Below are positions 9,326-17,354 of a DNA stretch of 64,000 bases, piece by piece. The stretch lies in contig JAFLBN010000005.1 of assembly GCA_017303395.1 (NCBI GenBank), forward strand, positions 1 to 64,000, written 5' to 3'. Numbering within the stretch: the stretch's first letter is position 1; each line of letters begins with the position of its first letter. The DNA is from Chitinophagales bacterium (GTDB taxonomy: Bacteria; Bacteroidota; Bacteroidia; Chitinophagales; Chitinophagaceae). A program made the translations under genes and the position numbers. The notes under the pieces were generated by a model. It saw only the letters and a list, made by a program, of their open reading frames with translations, searched no databases and was not told the DNA's origin.

Positions 9326-10171
9326 ATGCTATTGAGAAAAATCTCCGGGTTTATGCTAATATTCATAGCCGGATTTTTGCTGATGTTTACTTTACTCAGT
9401 TATAGCGACTGGAAGTACGAGGACGAACTTGTGCACAATCTTGCTATGGAGGTAAAGGAACGGTGTCCTGAGAACAACCTAAACTGTATTGTTGATACAG
9501 CGATGTATTACACCCACCTGATACAAGACCCAATGATGACGCTTTTCAGCGATAAGGAATTCACCTCTCCCAAACTTGCGCTTACACGCAGTTCATTCAG
9601 CAATTTTTATTTTGGCAAGGGTGCATGTGGTGCATATGCCAGTTTTTTTACAAGGCTGATGATGCACATAGGCTACAAAACAAAATTTGTAATACTGAAC
9701 GTGGGACACAGAGAAGGTGGCCACATAGCCACTGTTATAGAAAAAGACCATCATCTGCTGTTAGTAGACCCTTTATCTGGTCACATCTTCAGAGACAGCA
9801 ACGGGCATATGGCCGATATTGATACTGTATCTAAATACTGGAACAACTACTACAAACACCACCTGTCTGCCAAATACGAACCATCATACGACTATCAGGA
9901 AGGTTGGAAATATACCAATTGGGGAAAACTGGGTGTTATATCCAAAGCTTTCTACAAAACATCGGTATTCTTTATAGGTAAAAAGAGAACAGACAATATA
10001 TCACTGCACTACTATATCGTAAGGCTCAACAAGAGCATCGTATTTATAACATCTGCTCTGTTTATACTGTCTGTTATGATAGCATTGCGCCTTTTCAGGC
10101 CGGAGGTAAACAGCCTACTTGAATACCTGGCTAACCGTAAAAACCAGCGACACCACAACACCGACAACTAA
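9326..10171 (+). CDS. Membrane-anchored transglutaminase-like protein
   Basis: The protein has one membrane segment near the N-terminus (residues 6-26) and one near the C-terminus (about 235-257), with a 200-residue domain between them. That domain shows the transglutaminase/papain-like order: Cys101 in KGACGAYASF, His133 in GGHIATVI and Asp148 in LLLVDPLSG. This is the Cys-His-Asp triad of the transglutaminase-like core, which in bacteria can cleave or cross-link amides or process peptides. The substrate is unknown. The C-terminal tail is basic. The 3' 57 bases overlap, antisense, a possible 45-residue membrane protein. Confidence 0.65.
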   Translation: MLLRKISGFMLIFIAGFLLMFTLLSYSDWKYEDELVHNLAMEVKERCPENNLNCIVDTAMYYTHLIQDPMMTLFSDKEFTSPKLALTRSSFSNFYFGKGACGAYASFFTRLMMHIGYKTKFVILNVGHREGGHIATVIEKDHHLLLVDPLSGHIFRDSNGHMADIDTVSKYWNNYYKHHLSAKYEPSYDYQEGWKYTNWGKLGVISKAFYKTSVFFIGKKRTDNISLHYYIVRLNKSIVFITSALFILSVMIALRLFRPEVNSLLEYLANRKNQRHHNTDN

Positions 10172-10252
10172 AGATAAACCTGCCAGCAGGGCAAACATAG
10201 CAAACAAAGATGGTTCTGCAGGCTGTGTTTTGTACTCCTTATTCATTTCCAT
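10115..10252 (-). CDS. Possible small single-pass membrane protein (45 aa)
   Basis: A short minus-strand frame starts ATGGAAATGAAT and encodes a polar N-terminus (MEMNKEYKTQPAEPS) followed by one strongly hydrophobic helix (residues 16-43) and stop TAG. Only its last 57 bases lie antisense to the transglutaminase-like gene. The start and most of the helix lie in the otherwise empty space before malate dehydrogenase. The clean polar-then-hydrophobic layout argues for a real small membrane protein. No homologue is recognised and no promoter is clear. Confidence 0.4.
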   Translation of the reverse strand: MEMNKEYKTQPAEPSLFAMFALLAGLSLVVGVVVSLVFTVSQVFK

Positions 10253-10393
10253 ACAGCTATCATTTTTCAGGTTTTGAAATACTGTAACGGGTACCTGATA
10301 TATGTATAGAAAAAATTATGCCAAAATCTGCCATAATATCCTACACTGCTTTAAATCCTTACCAAAATCATCTGCACAAATAGTAATTACCCC

Positions 10394-10401
10394 TATCTTT
10401 G
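10394..10401 (+). promoter_or_regulatory. -7 box before malate dehydrogenase
   Basis: TATCTTTG matches TAnnTTTG exactly and is followed by CACCG. It is 49 bases before the mdh start codon. Confidence 0.65.
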
Positions 10402-10449
10402 CACCGATTTTATATTTATTTAAACTCACAATAAAAAAGAATAAACGAA

Positions 10450-11385
10450 ATGAAAGTAACTGTAGTAGGTGCGGGTGCAGTAGGTGCTACCTGTGCAGAC
10501 AACATCGCCCGCAGGGGATTGGTTGAAGAACTGGTACTCGTAGACATTAAAGAAGGTTTTGCCGAAGGTAAAGCGCTTGACATCATGCAGACATCGTCTC
10601 TGCTGGGTTTTGATACCCGCGTGATAGGCAGCACGAACGACTATAGCAAAACTGCAGGTTCTGATGTTTGTGTTATCACTTCAGGTATTCCGCGTAAACC
10701 GGGTATGACTCGTGAAGAACTGATTGGCACTAACGCTAAAATCGTTGAAACAGTTGCTAAAAACCTGCTGCAATACTCTCCTAATACAATCATAGTGGTG
10801 ATAAGCAACCCTATGGATACTATGACATACCTGACGCTGAAAGCTACAGGCCTGCCTAAAAACCGCATCATTGGTATGGGTGGTATACTGGATAGCGCAC
10901 GCTTCAAAACATATTTGCAACAATCACTGAACTGCTCTCAGAACGACCTGCACGCAGTAGTAATAGGTGGCCATGGCGATACTACAATGATACCGCTGAC
11001 ACGCCTTGCTACACTGAACGGTACCCCTGTTAGCAACTTCCTGAACGAAGAACAACTGAAACAAGTTGCTGCTGATACAATGGTAGGCGGTGCTACCCTT
11101 ACAAAACTGCTGGGCACAAGCGCATGGTATGCACCGGGTGCTGCAGGTGCTGCACTGGTAGAAAGCATCATCCGCAACCAGAAGAAAGTATTCCCTTGCT
11201 GCGTAGCGCTGGATGGCGAATATGGCCAGAAAGACATTTGCCTGGGCGTACCTGTAGTGATAGGCAGCAACGGCTGGGAAAAAATCATCGACTACAAACT
11301 GAACGCTGAAGAACAAGAAGCATTCAACAAAAGTGCAGAAGCAGTACGCAGCATGAACGCTGTACTGGAAACGCTGGTGGCGTAA
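10450..11385 (+). CDS. mdh: Malate dehydrogenase
   Basis: This NAD-dependent enzyme of the citric acid cycle interconverts malate and oxaloacetate in the cytoplasm. The Rossmann loop GAGAVGATCA is at residues 7-16, and an aspartate after LVLVD favours NAD over NADP. PRKPGMTREE is the mobile substrate loop with the arginines that select a dicarboxylate, which separates it from lactate dehydrogenase. ISNPMDTMT and the catalytic histidine in GGHGDTTM follow. The length (311) matches bacterial LDH-like malate dehydrogenases. It has its own promoter and terminator and appears to be monocistronic. Confidence 0.96.
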   Translation: MKVTVVGAGAVGATCADNIARRGLVEELVLVDIKEGFAEGKALDIMQTSSLLGFDTRVIGSTNDYSKTAGSDVCVITSGIPRKPGMTREELIGTNAKIVETVAKNLLQYSPNTIIVVISNPMDTMTYLTLKATGLPKNRIIGMGGILDSARFKTYLQQSLNCSQNDLHAVVIGGHGDTTMIPLTRLATLNGTPVSNFLNEEQLKQVAADTMVGGATLTKLLGTSAWYAPGAAGAALVESIIRNQKKVFPCCVALDGEYGQKDICLGVPVVIGSNGWEKIIDYKLNAEEQEAFNKSAEAVRSMNAVLETLVA

Positions 11386-11418
11386 TCACATTTTGATTGC
11401 CCGTACTTAATATATACA

Positions 11419-11451
11419 TACAGCCCCTCAATGAGGGGCTGTATTGCTTTT
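11419..11451 (+). terminator. Rho-independent terminator after mdh
   Basis: An 11-bp stem (TACAGCCCCTC with GAGGGGCTGTA) with a 3-base loop and a T-rich tail, 34 bases after the mdh stop. Confidence 0.88.
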
Positions 11452-11525
11452 AACCATACAATATGTTATATGTTTTTTCGTTCTGTTATTTAAGAACTAA
11501 TTAACTTTATACAAACAATAAACCT

Positions 11526-12446
11526 ATGCGACCTTTTATTTTGCTGCAACTGGCAGCCATCCTTATTTTCTGCAGCGCAACAGCACAACAGTACCATCCG
11601 TTTCCCTACGGTAATGCTTTTTGGAGCGACTATAACCATATTTATGTTTCTCAAGTAGGCTATTTCACCGAAGAGGCCATGTATTTTGCATCCGGCAAAG
11701 ACACTACTATAAAAGGCAATACCTATCAAAAGATTATGGCACGATCTCTGTCACTTCAAAACAAAACCGGATATCTACCAGTATCGGGAGGTGTTTCAAA
11801 AGGAGAAGATTATTACATATGTGCCATAAGAGAAGACAACAAAAAGCTGTACATGTATTACCGTGATACTGAAACGCTGATGTGGGACTTTAATGTAAAC
11901 ATAGGAGACACTATCAAACAGATATTTGTATTCAACACCTACGACATAAAAAACATAAACGCAGTAATAACCAGCGCAGACAGTGTTTCCATTGGTGGTG
12001 TCTATAGAAAAAGGTACATAACAACTAATAGTGCGTTTACACTTGTAGAAGGAATTGGCGCAAATGGTTTCCCATTTTTCTATGGCTCATACTTTTCTCA
12101 CCAAGGCGGAGAGCCAATCTGCTACACAGAAAATGGATACACCACATCTTATTCATCAACCTACCCATGCTATTATATTCATCCTTACGGCACACCAACA
12201 GGCATTAGTAACACTGCTGCAAACAAACCTGCAAGCATCTATCCCAACCCATTCAGTAATCAACTGATTGTGGATGCAAATGCGGCTCAGATTAAATTGA
12301 CAGATGCTATGGGCAAAGTGGCAATAACCCAACTTGGCAGCAACAAAACAATCAACACCGAGAATCTACCAACAGGCTTGTACATACTAACGCTACACGA
12401 TGATAGTGGCAATGTAACAGAACGAAGAAAGCTGATAAAAGAATAA
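11526..12446 (+). CDS. Secreted protein with T9SS type A sorting domain
   Basis: The signal peptide ends near SATAQ. The middle 200 residues have no domain I recognise. They contain strands typical of Bacteroidota secreted proteins that are annotated only by their tail (DTTIKGNTYQKI and similar). The C-terminal 75 residues start at SIYPNPFSNQLIVDA and continue with LTDAMGKV, LPTGLYILTL and a basic end (RRKLIKE): a T9SS type A sorting domain. Surface location is therefore well supported, function is not. A terminator follows directly. Confidence 0.75.
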   Translation: MRPFILLQLAAILIFCSATAQQYHPFPYGNAFWSDYNHIYVSQVGYFTEEAMYFASGKDTTIKGNTYQKIMARSLSLQNKTGYLPVSGGVSKGEDYYICAIREDNKKLYMYYRDTETLMWDFNVNIGDTIKQIFVFNTYDIKNINAVITSADSVSIGGVYRKRYITTNSAFTLVEGIGANGFPFFYGSYFSHQGGEPICYTENGYTTSYSSTYPCYYIHPYGTPTGISNTAANKPASIYPNPFSNQLIVDANAAQIKLTDAMGKVAITQLGSNKTINTENLPTGLYILTLHDDSGNVTERRKLIKE

Positions 12447-12453
12447 AAGAACC

Positions 12454-12478
12454 GCCCGCTGCATAAGCGGGCTTTTTT
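12454..12478. terminator. Bidirectional terminator
   Basis: Stem GCCCGCT / AGCGGGC with a 5-base loop and six Ts on the plus strand. On the minus strand it sits just past the stop of the convergent metalloprotease-like gene and also has a T-rich tail. Confidence 0.85.
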
Positions 12479-13103
12479 ATGGCAGTATATATTCACCAAT
12501 TACATAGAGCCAGAGCAAGCCGCCGGAGATACTACCCAACCCACCCCAAATAATAAACGGAACGCGATTTTTCCTTAGCAATACAAACGTAATCCACCAC
12601 AATACAGTACATGCAGCAATAAATATCAACAGATGCCCAACCAATGGATTAGCATTGTAATAATCCAACAGCTTACATTCATCGCATCTGTAAGGCACTT
12701 GTTTTGTAGTGAGATATTTTGCCCAGAAAAAGACTTCGTTAAATACATTCCTGCTGATAAAAAACGAACAGGCCAGCAGAAGCAAATGCTTGATGTTATA
12801 AGCATCTATTTCCTGTTTTCTGCGGACAACAAGCAGACCAATAATGCCAGCCAAACCAGTAAGGATTGTTTGCGCAGTACCACCCCAAATAAACAAGCTT
12901 TGCCTGTATTCATACCGGCGAAAAGCATCTGCATCTTTGGCGGCGCTGTATGCATCATAACAGTTTTCACAACTTGTATACTGATAGTGAACAGATGTTT
13001 TAAACCAAACCATTTCACCTACAAGCGCATGGCCACACTCATGTGCAAGTGTACCAACTATGGCAGCAATAAAAAAGACAAGAAATATGCGGGCATTCTT
13101 CAT
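12477..13103 (-). CDS. Membrane protein with HExxH motif (M50-like metalloprotease candidate)
   Basis: The first membrane segment carries HECGH at residues 21-25, the zinc-binding HExxH arrangement placed inside a helix as in site-2/M50 proteases. Three or four further membrane segments follow. Between them are two CxxC pairs, CENC (about 45-48) and CDEC (about 139-142), which could bind a metal or form disulfides. At 208 residues it is short for an M50 protease, and the distal NPxG/LDG motif that supplies the third ligand was not found. It may therefore be a peptidase relative without proven activity. It starts 99 bases before a possible small gene read in the same direction. Confidence 0.55.
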   Translation of the reverse strand: MKNARIFLVFFIAAIVGTLAHECGHALVGEMVWFKTSVHYQYTSCENCYDAYSAAKDADAFRRYEYRQSLFIWGGTAQTILTGLAGIIGLLVVRRKQEIDAYNIKHLLLLACSFFISRNVFNEVFFWAKYLTTKQVPYRCDECKLLDYYNANPLVGHLLIFIAACTVLWWITFVLLRKNRVPFIIWGGLGSISGGLLWLYVIGEYILP

Positions 13104-13202
13104 AGTGTAGCCACAAGTTTACTACAAAAAATCACTACACTAAATAGACGTATAAATAATCAATTGCTCGTGCAATTGAAGTACAGAAAGGGCAGAAAAA
13201 TA

Positions 13203-13361
13203 CTAACCGCGCACTTTGGTATATGTATATACGATACGCTTACCTACAACTTTCATTTCTACCTCTACCAGCTCTCCGCGAAAAGGATTGAGTCTTGTGA
13301 AGTAGTGCAGCACTTTATTGCTGAATATCCTCGGGCGGTTTGTTGATGTCAATGCTTTCAT
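13203..13361 (-). CDS. Small hypothetical protein (52 aa)
   Basis: A 52-residue basic protein beginning MKALTSTNRP and ending YTYTKVRG. The N-terminal half is rich in Arg, Asn and Lys, and the second half looks like two beta strands. An earlier in-frame ATG at 13403 exists, but it would leave almost no leader after the only -7-like sequence. I do not recognise the protein. It sits alone between a hydrolase and a metalloprotease-like gene on the same strand. Confidence 0.45.
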   Translation of the reverse strand: MKALTSTNRPRIFSNKVLHYFTRLNPFRGELVEVEMKVVGKRIVYTYTKVRG

Positions 13362-13448
13362 GTTTGTTCTGTTTATGTAAATATCACACACGGTAGAGGC
13401 CATACCAAACTACAGCGCCTGTTTAACGTGCAATTAACCATTACAATA

Positions 13449-13469
13449 CAGGCTGCACATGGCAGCCTG
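13449..13469 (-). terminator. Hairpin after beta-lactamase-family gene
   Basis: Stem CAGGCTGC / GCAGCCTG with a 5-base loop, 25 bases past the stop of the minus-strand hydrolase. The U-tail is weak, so it may be a terminator or just a stabilising hairpin. Confidence 0.5.
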
Positions 13470-13494
13470 CATACAATATTCTATTACATAGGAA

Positions 13495-14838
13495 TTATTT
13501 CTTCTTGGGAGCATTCATTATGCGTCCGTTTTGTCTCAATGCAAGCTTATCTACAGCTTGTGCATCATTTCGCATAAACGATATCTGCGCATCTACTACC
13601 TTGAAGAAAAAGAAGTCTTTTCTTTCTGCATACAGACGAAGTTTCTTTTGCCCGGTAGCTTGCGCATACAACGCGTCACCTTCTTGCGAAATCGTTATTT
13701 CAAAACCCGGTGCAAGCGTATATACACCTATATAATCTTTGAAGTAAACAGGATTCAGTTTTATCTCTGTTTTAAACTCGGGCAATTCAGGTTTTTTATC
13801 GTTCAGTATAGCGGTAATGTTTCTGCGAAGCTGAGAGTGTTCATCATCCATTTTGTTAGATATCAGAATTACAGTGCTGGCATCATCCGGCATCATAAAC
13901 ATGTTTGAAACAAAGCCATGTATGCCACCATTATGCCCGATGCTCTTCTTGCCCATCGCCTCGCCCAGCATCCAGCCATATCCATAGTTTTGTTTGTACA
14001 CTGTGGTTACCAATTTCCAGTCCTCCTCTGTCAGTAGCTGTTTTCTGTGCACTGCAGTAGCCCACTTGTTGAGGTCTGAAACGGTGGTATATATACAACC
14101 TGCAGCATAAGACACAGAAGAATCTATTACAGGTGCATTATCGCCTCTGCCATCATCTATAGAAAAATAGCCCACAGCTTTATTCTTACTTTTCAAGCCT
14201 GCAAAATTGCAACCTGTATTCTTCATGCCAAGCGGATCCAGTATCATACTACGCAGTGCACTATAATAGGTTTTGCCTGTCAGATCTTCAATAATATAAC
14301 CCAACAGCAGGTAGTTTGAATTGCTGTAGTAAAAATTACTCCCCGGCTCTATACCAGTCATTCTGTCTTTGAAAACACGCATCATGGCTTTACGATCCTG
14401 ATGCTGCGTCATAGCTATTGTAGAGAATGAAGTGTCTTCAGTATAATTGAATATACCCGATGTATGCGTCAGCAGGTTCTCTATGGTTATCTTATCTCCA
14501 TCGGGATAATCCGGAAAATATTTGTTGAGTTTATCTTTTACATTCAGTTTCCCTTGTTCCTGCAACATCATAATCATGGTTGCGGTAAACGTCTTGGTAA
14601 CAGACCCTATCTGAAAAACAGTATTGCTGTCGTTCAGCAGTTTTTTAGCAACATCTCTGTATCCATACCCCTTCACCAAAACAGGGCGTCCGTATTGATA
14701 TACCAATACAGAGCCATTAAAGCTGCCATGTTGCTGATAAACTTTTACAACAGAGTCTATTGCCTTTGTCTTGTTTTGTGCCTTTGTGCCTAAAGCCAGC
14801 ATGCAGAAAGATGCCGTCAGTAACAGTATTCTTTTCAT
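13495..14838 (-). CDS. Beta-lactamase-family serine hydrolase (class C/PBP-like)
   Basis: An exported enzyme: the signal peptide ends near GTKAQ. The penicillin-binding fold shows the nucleophile motif S79-V-T-K82 (IGSVTKTF), the YSN motif in NFYYSNSNYL, and an HNGGIHG motif that replaces KTG. These are the three active-site elements of class C beta-lactamases, DD-peptidases and related esterases. About 100 C-terminal residues form a beta-rich extension like DUF3471. Most proteins of this layout in Bacteroidota are peptidases or esterases, so antibiotic resistance should not be assumed. It is transcribed alone, just after the small secreted-protein gene on the same strand. Confidence 0.85.
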   Translation of the reverse strand: MKRILLLTASFCMLALGTKAQNKTKAIDSVVKVYQQHGSFNGSVLVYQYGRPVLVKGYGYRDVAKKLLNDSNTVFQIGSVTKTFTATMIMMLQEQGKLNVKDKLNKYFPDYPDGDKITIENLLTHTSGIFNYTEDTSFSTIAMTQHQDRKAMMRVFKDRMTGIEPGSNFYYSNSNYLLLGYIIEDLTGKTYYSALRSMILDPLGMKNTGCNFAGLKSKNKAVGYFSIDDGRGDNAPVIDSSVSYAAGCIYTTVSDLNKWATAVHRKQLLTEEDWKLVTTVYKQNYGYGWMLGEAMGKKSIGHNGGIHGFVSNMFMMPDDASTVILISNKMDDEHSQLRRNITAILNDKKPELPEFKTEIKLNPVYFKDYIGVYTLAPGFEITISQEGDALYAQATGQKKLRLYAERKDFFFFKVVDAQISFMRNDAQAVDKLALRQNGRIMNAPKKK

Positions 14839-14865
14839 AATTATCTATAGAAGACTGCAATCTAC

Positions 14866-14900
14866 ATAAAAAAGAAAGCTACCCCGCCAAGAGTAGCTTC
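14866..14900 (-). terminator. Terminator after the 14.9-15.5 kb gene
   Basis: On the minus strand GAAGCTAC pairs with GTAGCTTTC across an 8-10 base loop and is followed by a run of Ts. It lies 49 bases past the stop of the secreted beta-sandwich gene. A second inverted repeat, TAATAACC-cgat-GGTTATTA (14932-14951), covers the stop codon itself. Confidence 0.7.
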
Positions 14901-14948
14901 CGTATTTGGATGAAAAAGATCCGAAAGGGAGTAATAACCCGATGGTTA

Positions 14949-15491
14949 TTATTGCTGAGTAGCAGTGTAAACTACATCTACAGTATAAGTACCTGCAGGG
15001 TAAGTGAAACCCGGTGTTGCATTGTACATTACACTGAATGTTTGGTTACCACCGTTCTGGCCGTTAGCTATCAGGTTAGCTGCTGTTGCAGACAAGCTTG
15101 TGTAGCCGGCGAAAGTACCTGCGATAGTACCACCTGTACCGTTAGCGCTTACTTTAAGACCCAGAACACCACTTACAGGCATTACAGGAGCAGGAGTAGT
15201 AGAACCAGTGTAAGAGAAACTTGCGTTGTTAGTTTTTACTGTTACGTCGAATTTTTTGTTAGAACGTACTTTCAGTTCTTGTGCAGACGACTGAACACCG
15301 TTTGCGTAGTCGTTAACTGTGTTGAAAGCCAGATTAACCGCTGCACCTGTTGCAGTACCAGACCCTGTAAATGTCAACTCAATTGCGTTGCTCAAGTTCA
15401 GGTTTACTGTTTGAGTAGCTGTAGATGCAACTTGTGCTTTTGCTGCGATACCTACGAATGACAGTGCTGCGATTGCGATTACTTTTTTCAT
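14949..15491 (-). CDS. Small secreted beta-sandwich protein (DUF4402/fimbrial-subunit-like)
   Basis: The signal peptide (MKKVIAIAALSFVGIAAKAQ) is followed by 160 residues rich in Thr, Ala, Gly and Asn that alternate in beta strands, for example TVNLNLSNAIELTFTG, LKVRSNKKFDVTVK and the last strand TYTVDVVYTATQQ. This resembles DUF4402-type proteins, which look like pilin or fimbrial subunits. There is no T9SS tail. A frame extension to 15554 only adds a Gln/Lys-rich leader, and the ATG at 15491 is the natural start. The leader is A/C-rich, and upstream lies a repeat-containing control region shared with two genes near 60.5-61.2 kb. Confidence 0.65.
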   Translation of the reverse strand: MKKVIAIAALSFVGIAAKAQVASTATQTVNLNLSNAIELTFTGSGTATGAAVNLAFNTVNDYANGVQSSAQELKVRSNKKFDVTVKTNNASFSYTGSTTPAPVMPVSGVLGLKVSANGTGGTIAGTFAGYTSLSATAANLIANGQNGGNQTFSVMYNATPGFTYPAGTYTVDVVYTATQQ

Positions 15492-15813
15492 TGTTGTTTG
15501 TTTTTGTTTGTTTGCGATTTGTTTTTGTTGTTTATCTCGTTGATTATGATGCAAATATGGGGATGTGAATGCCCCGTCTTCAAATTTCCGATGCTTGTTA
15601 ACGGGTGATTCACAAGCGGTTAACGAGTAATTAACAAATACAAGCCACTAAAAATCAACTGATTAGCCTGTAGTCCTGTAATTTGTGGCATCCTCTACGT
15701 GATGTACGGTATTTTGCCTATTTAATGGTCATAATTATATAATATTCCCTTAATAGTAATTATATTTATAGCTTATAACATAATTCATTCATAATTAAAT
15801 AAGCGGAGCACAT
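15492..15813. promoter_or_regulatory. Divergent control region with spaced TTAAC elements
   Basis: This 322-base gap separates the minus-strand secreted protein from the plus-strand ELWxxDGT gene. From 15548 it holds GATGCAAATATGGGG (minus-strand -7 region CATATTTGC), then AAATTTCC at 15582, and TTAAC copies at 15598, 15620 and 15631. The same elements occur with identical spacing upstream of the gene starting at 61002. The right half is very AT-rich. The plus-strand gene has an unusually good ribosome site, GCGGAG, eight bases before its ATG. Confidence 0.6.
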
Positions 15814-17313
15814 ATGAAAATTCGTTTACTCAGTACAATTTTACTGTCCGGCAGCTTGTTTGCATCGGCACAAACGCGCTTGATAGCGGATATCAACCCT
15901 TCAGGCGACTCTTATCCAATGTGGCTAACAGGCTTCAGCAACAGAGTTATATTCTTTGCCGACAATGGTGTAAATGGCAGTGAATTAATGGCATATGACA
16001 CCTCTGCGAATCTTATATACGATATAAATCCGGGTGTAGCAGGCAGTGTTAGCTGGTACAACAACAGAAAAATGGCTGTTGCCGGTAATAAAGTATTTTT
16101 CCCGGCAGATAATGGCAGCACAGGTGCTGAACTGTTTATGTGGAATGGTGTAGATAGTGTTGCTCCGGCTCTTGCCGCAGAAATCAACCCTGGCTTCAGC
16201 GGTAGTGATATTAACGAAATGCTGGTAATGGGCGACCGCCTGTATTTTGGTGCATACAACACCAGCAACGGCAATGAGTTGTGGTCTTACAACCTGACGG
16301 ATGGCTATACACAGCGCCTTACAGACCTTATTGCAGGCAATGGCAGCAGTTTCCCTGCTAATCTGACTGCATATAAAGACAAACTGTACTTTACAGCAAG
16401 CAATGGCACAAACGGCTACGAATTGTTTGCATATACACCATCAAGCAACAGCACTGCGCTTGTTGCTGATATTTATACAGGTGGCAACAGCAGCTCTCCG
16501 CAAGGCCTTACTGTTATTAACAATAAACTTTACTTCACTGCATACTCTGCTGCATTTGGCAGGGAACTGTATTCTTTTGACGGCACTAACCTGATGCGCC
16601 ACACGAATATAGACAATGGTGCAGGTGATGGTGTTACATCTGTTAATAACGGCGACCTGCAACTGGTATGGTACAAAAACAAAATATACTTTGCTGGTAA
16701 CGACGGCTCTACAGGCAACCACTTGTGGCAGTTCAACCCAACAAACGGTGTAGCATCTAAAGTTTATGACATCAACCCATCTGGTAACAGCAACCCGCAA
16801 AACTTTGTACTGTATGGTGGCAAGATATTCTTCAGTGCAGATGATGGTACTCATGGCGACGAAGTTTGGTCTTATGATGGTGTAAACACACCTAAACTGG
16901 TAGCAGATATAGATGCTAACCAAGGTAGCTTCCCTGCAAACTTCAGCGTAGTACGTACAAACCTTTATTTTACTGCATACACATTGGATAAAGGCACTGA
17001 GCTATATCAAATAAAAGACTCTGCTGCACTGAATGTTCAAAGCACGCGCCTGAACGCAGACATCAAGGTGTTCCCTAACCCTACTACTAGCATTGCTACT
17101 ATACAGGTAAACAGCAAAAACGACTTGCAACTGGGTTATGCAGTTACAGATATTACAGGCAAAATTGTAGTACGTGGCGATGTAAAAACTTACACTGCAG
17201 GTACAAACAACGTTACTGTAGATATGACTAATCTGGCTGCAGGTGTATATCAATACCGTTTGTTTGATGCAAAAGGTGTAATGATGGCAGCAGGCAATAT
17301 TCAGAAACAATAA
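15814..17313 (+). CDS. ELWxxDGT-repeat protein with T9SS sorting domain (copy 1)
   Basis: A signal peptide ending near FASAQ is followed by about seven repeats of roughly 50 residues. Each has a GxEL-[WF] strand such as GAELFMWNG, GNELWSYN, GYELFAYT, GRELYSFDG and GDEVWSYDG, next to N/G-rich turns (ADNGSTG, ASNGTNG). The family is thought to form a beta-propeller and is surface-exposed, with no known ligand. The C-terminal 85 residues (VFPNPTTSIATIQV, ending GNIQKQ) are a T9SS type A sorting domain. It is followed after 41 bases by a close paralogue in the same direction, and only the second gene has a terminator, so both are probably co-transcribed. Confidence 0.85.
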   Translation: MKIRLLSTILLSGSLFASAQTRLIADINPSGDSYPMWLTGFSNRVIFFADNGVNGSELMAYDTSANLIYDINPGVAGSVSWYNNRKMAVAGNKVFFPADNGSTGAELFMWNGVDSVAPALAAEINPGFSGSDINEMLVMGDRLYFGAYNTSNGNELWSYNLTDGYTQRLTDLIAGNGSSFPANLTAYKDKLYFTASNGTNGYELFAYTPSSNSTALVADIYTGGNSSSPQGLTVINNKLYFTAYSAAFGRELYSFDGTNLMRHTNIDNGAGDGVTSVNNGDLQLVWYKNKIYFAGNDGSTGNHLWQFNPTNGVASKVYDINPSGNSNPQNFVLYGGKIFFSADDGTHGDEVWSYDGVNTPKLVADIDANQGSFPANFSVVRTNLYFTAYTLDKGTELYQIKDSAALNVQSTRLNADIKVFPNPTTSIATIQVNSKNDLQLGYAVTDITGKIVVRGDVKTYTAGTNNVTVDMTNLAAGVYQYRLFDAKGVMMAAGNIQKQ

Positions 17314-17354
17314 TCACTCATTAATTCACACATAAAAAATAAACATCCACAAAT

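Noticed and set aside
9117-9326. 69-residue minus-strand frame before the transglutaminase-like gene
   Set aside because: It covers the promoter of the divergent gene, has no coherent hydrophobic or domain pattern, and has low-complexity AT-rich codons.
13495-14838. Antibiotic-resistance beta-lactamase
   Set aside because: The fold and SxxK are present, but the KTG motif is replaced by HNG and a DUF3471-like extension follows, as in peptidases and esterases of this superfamily.
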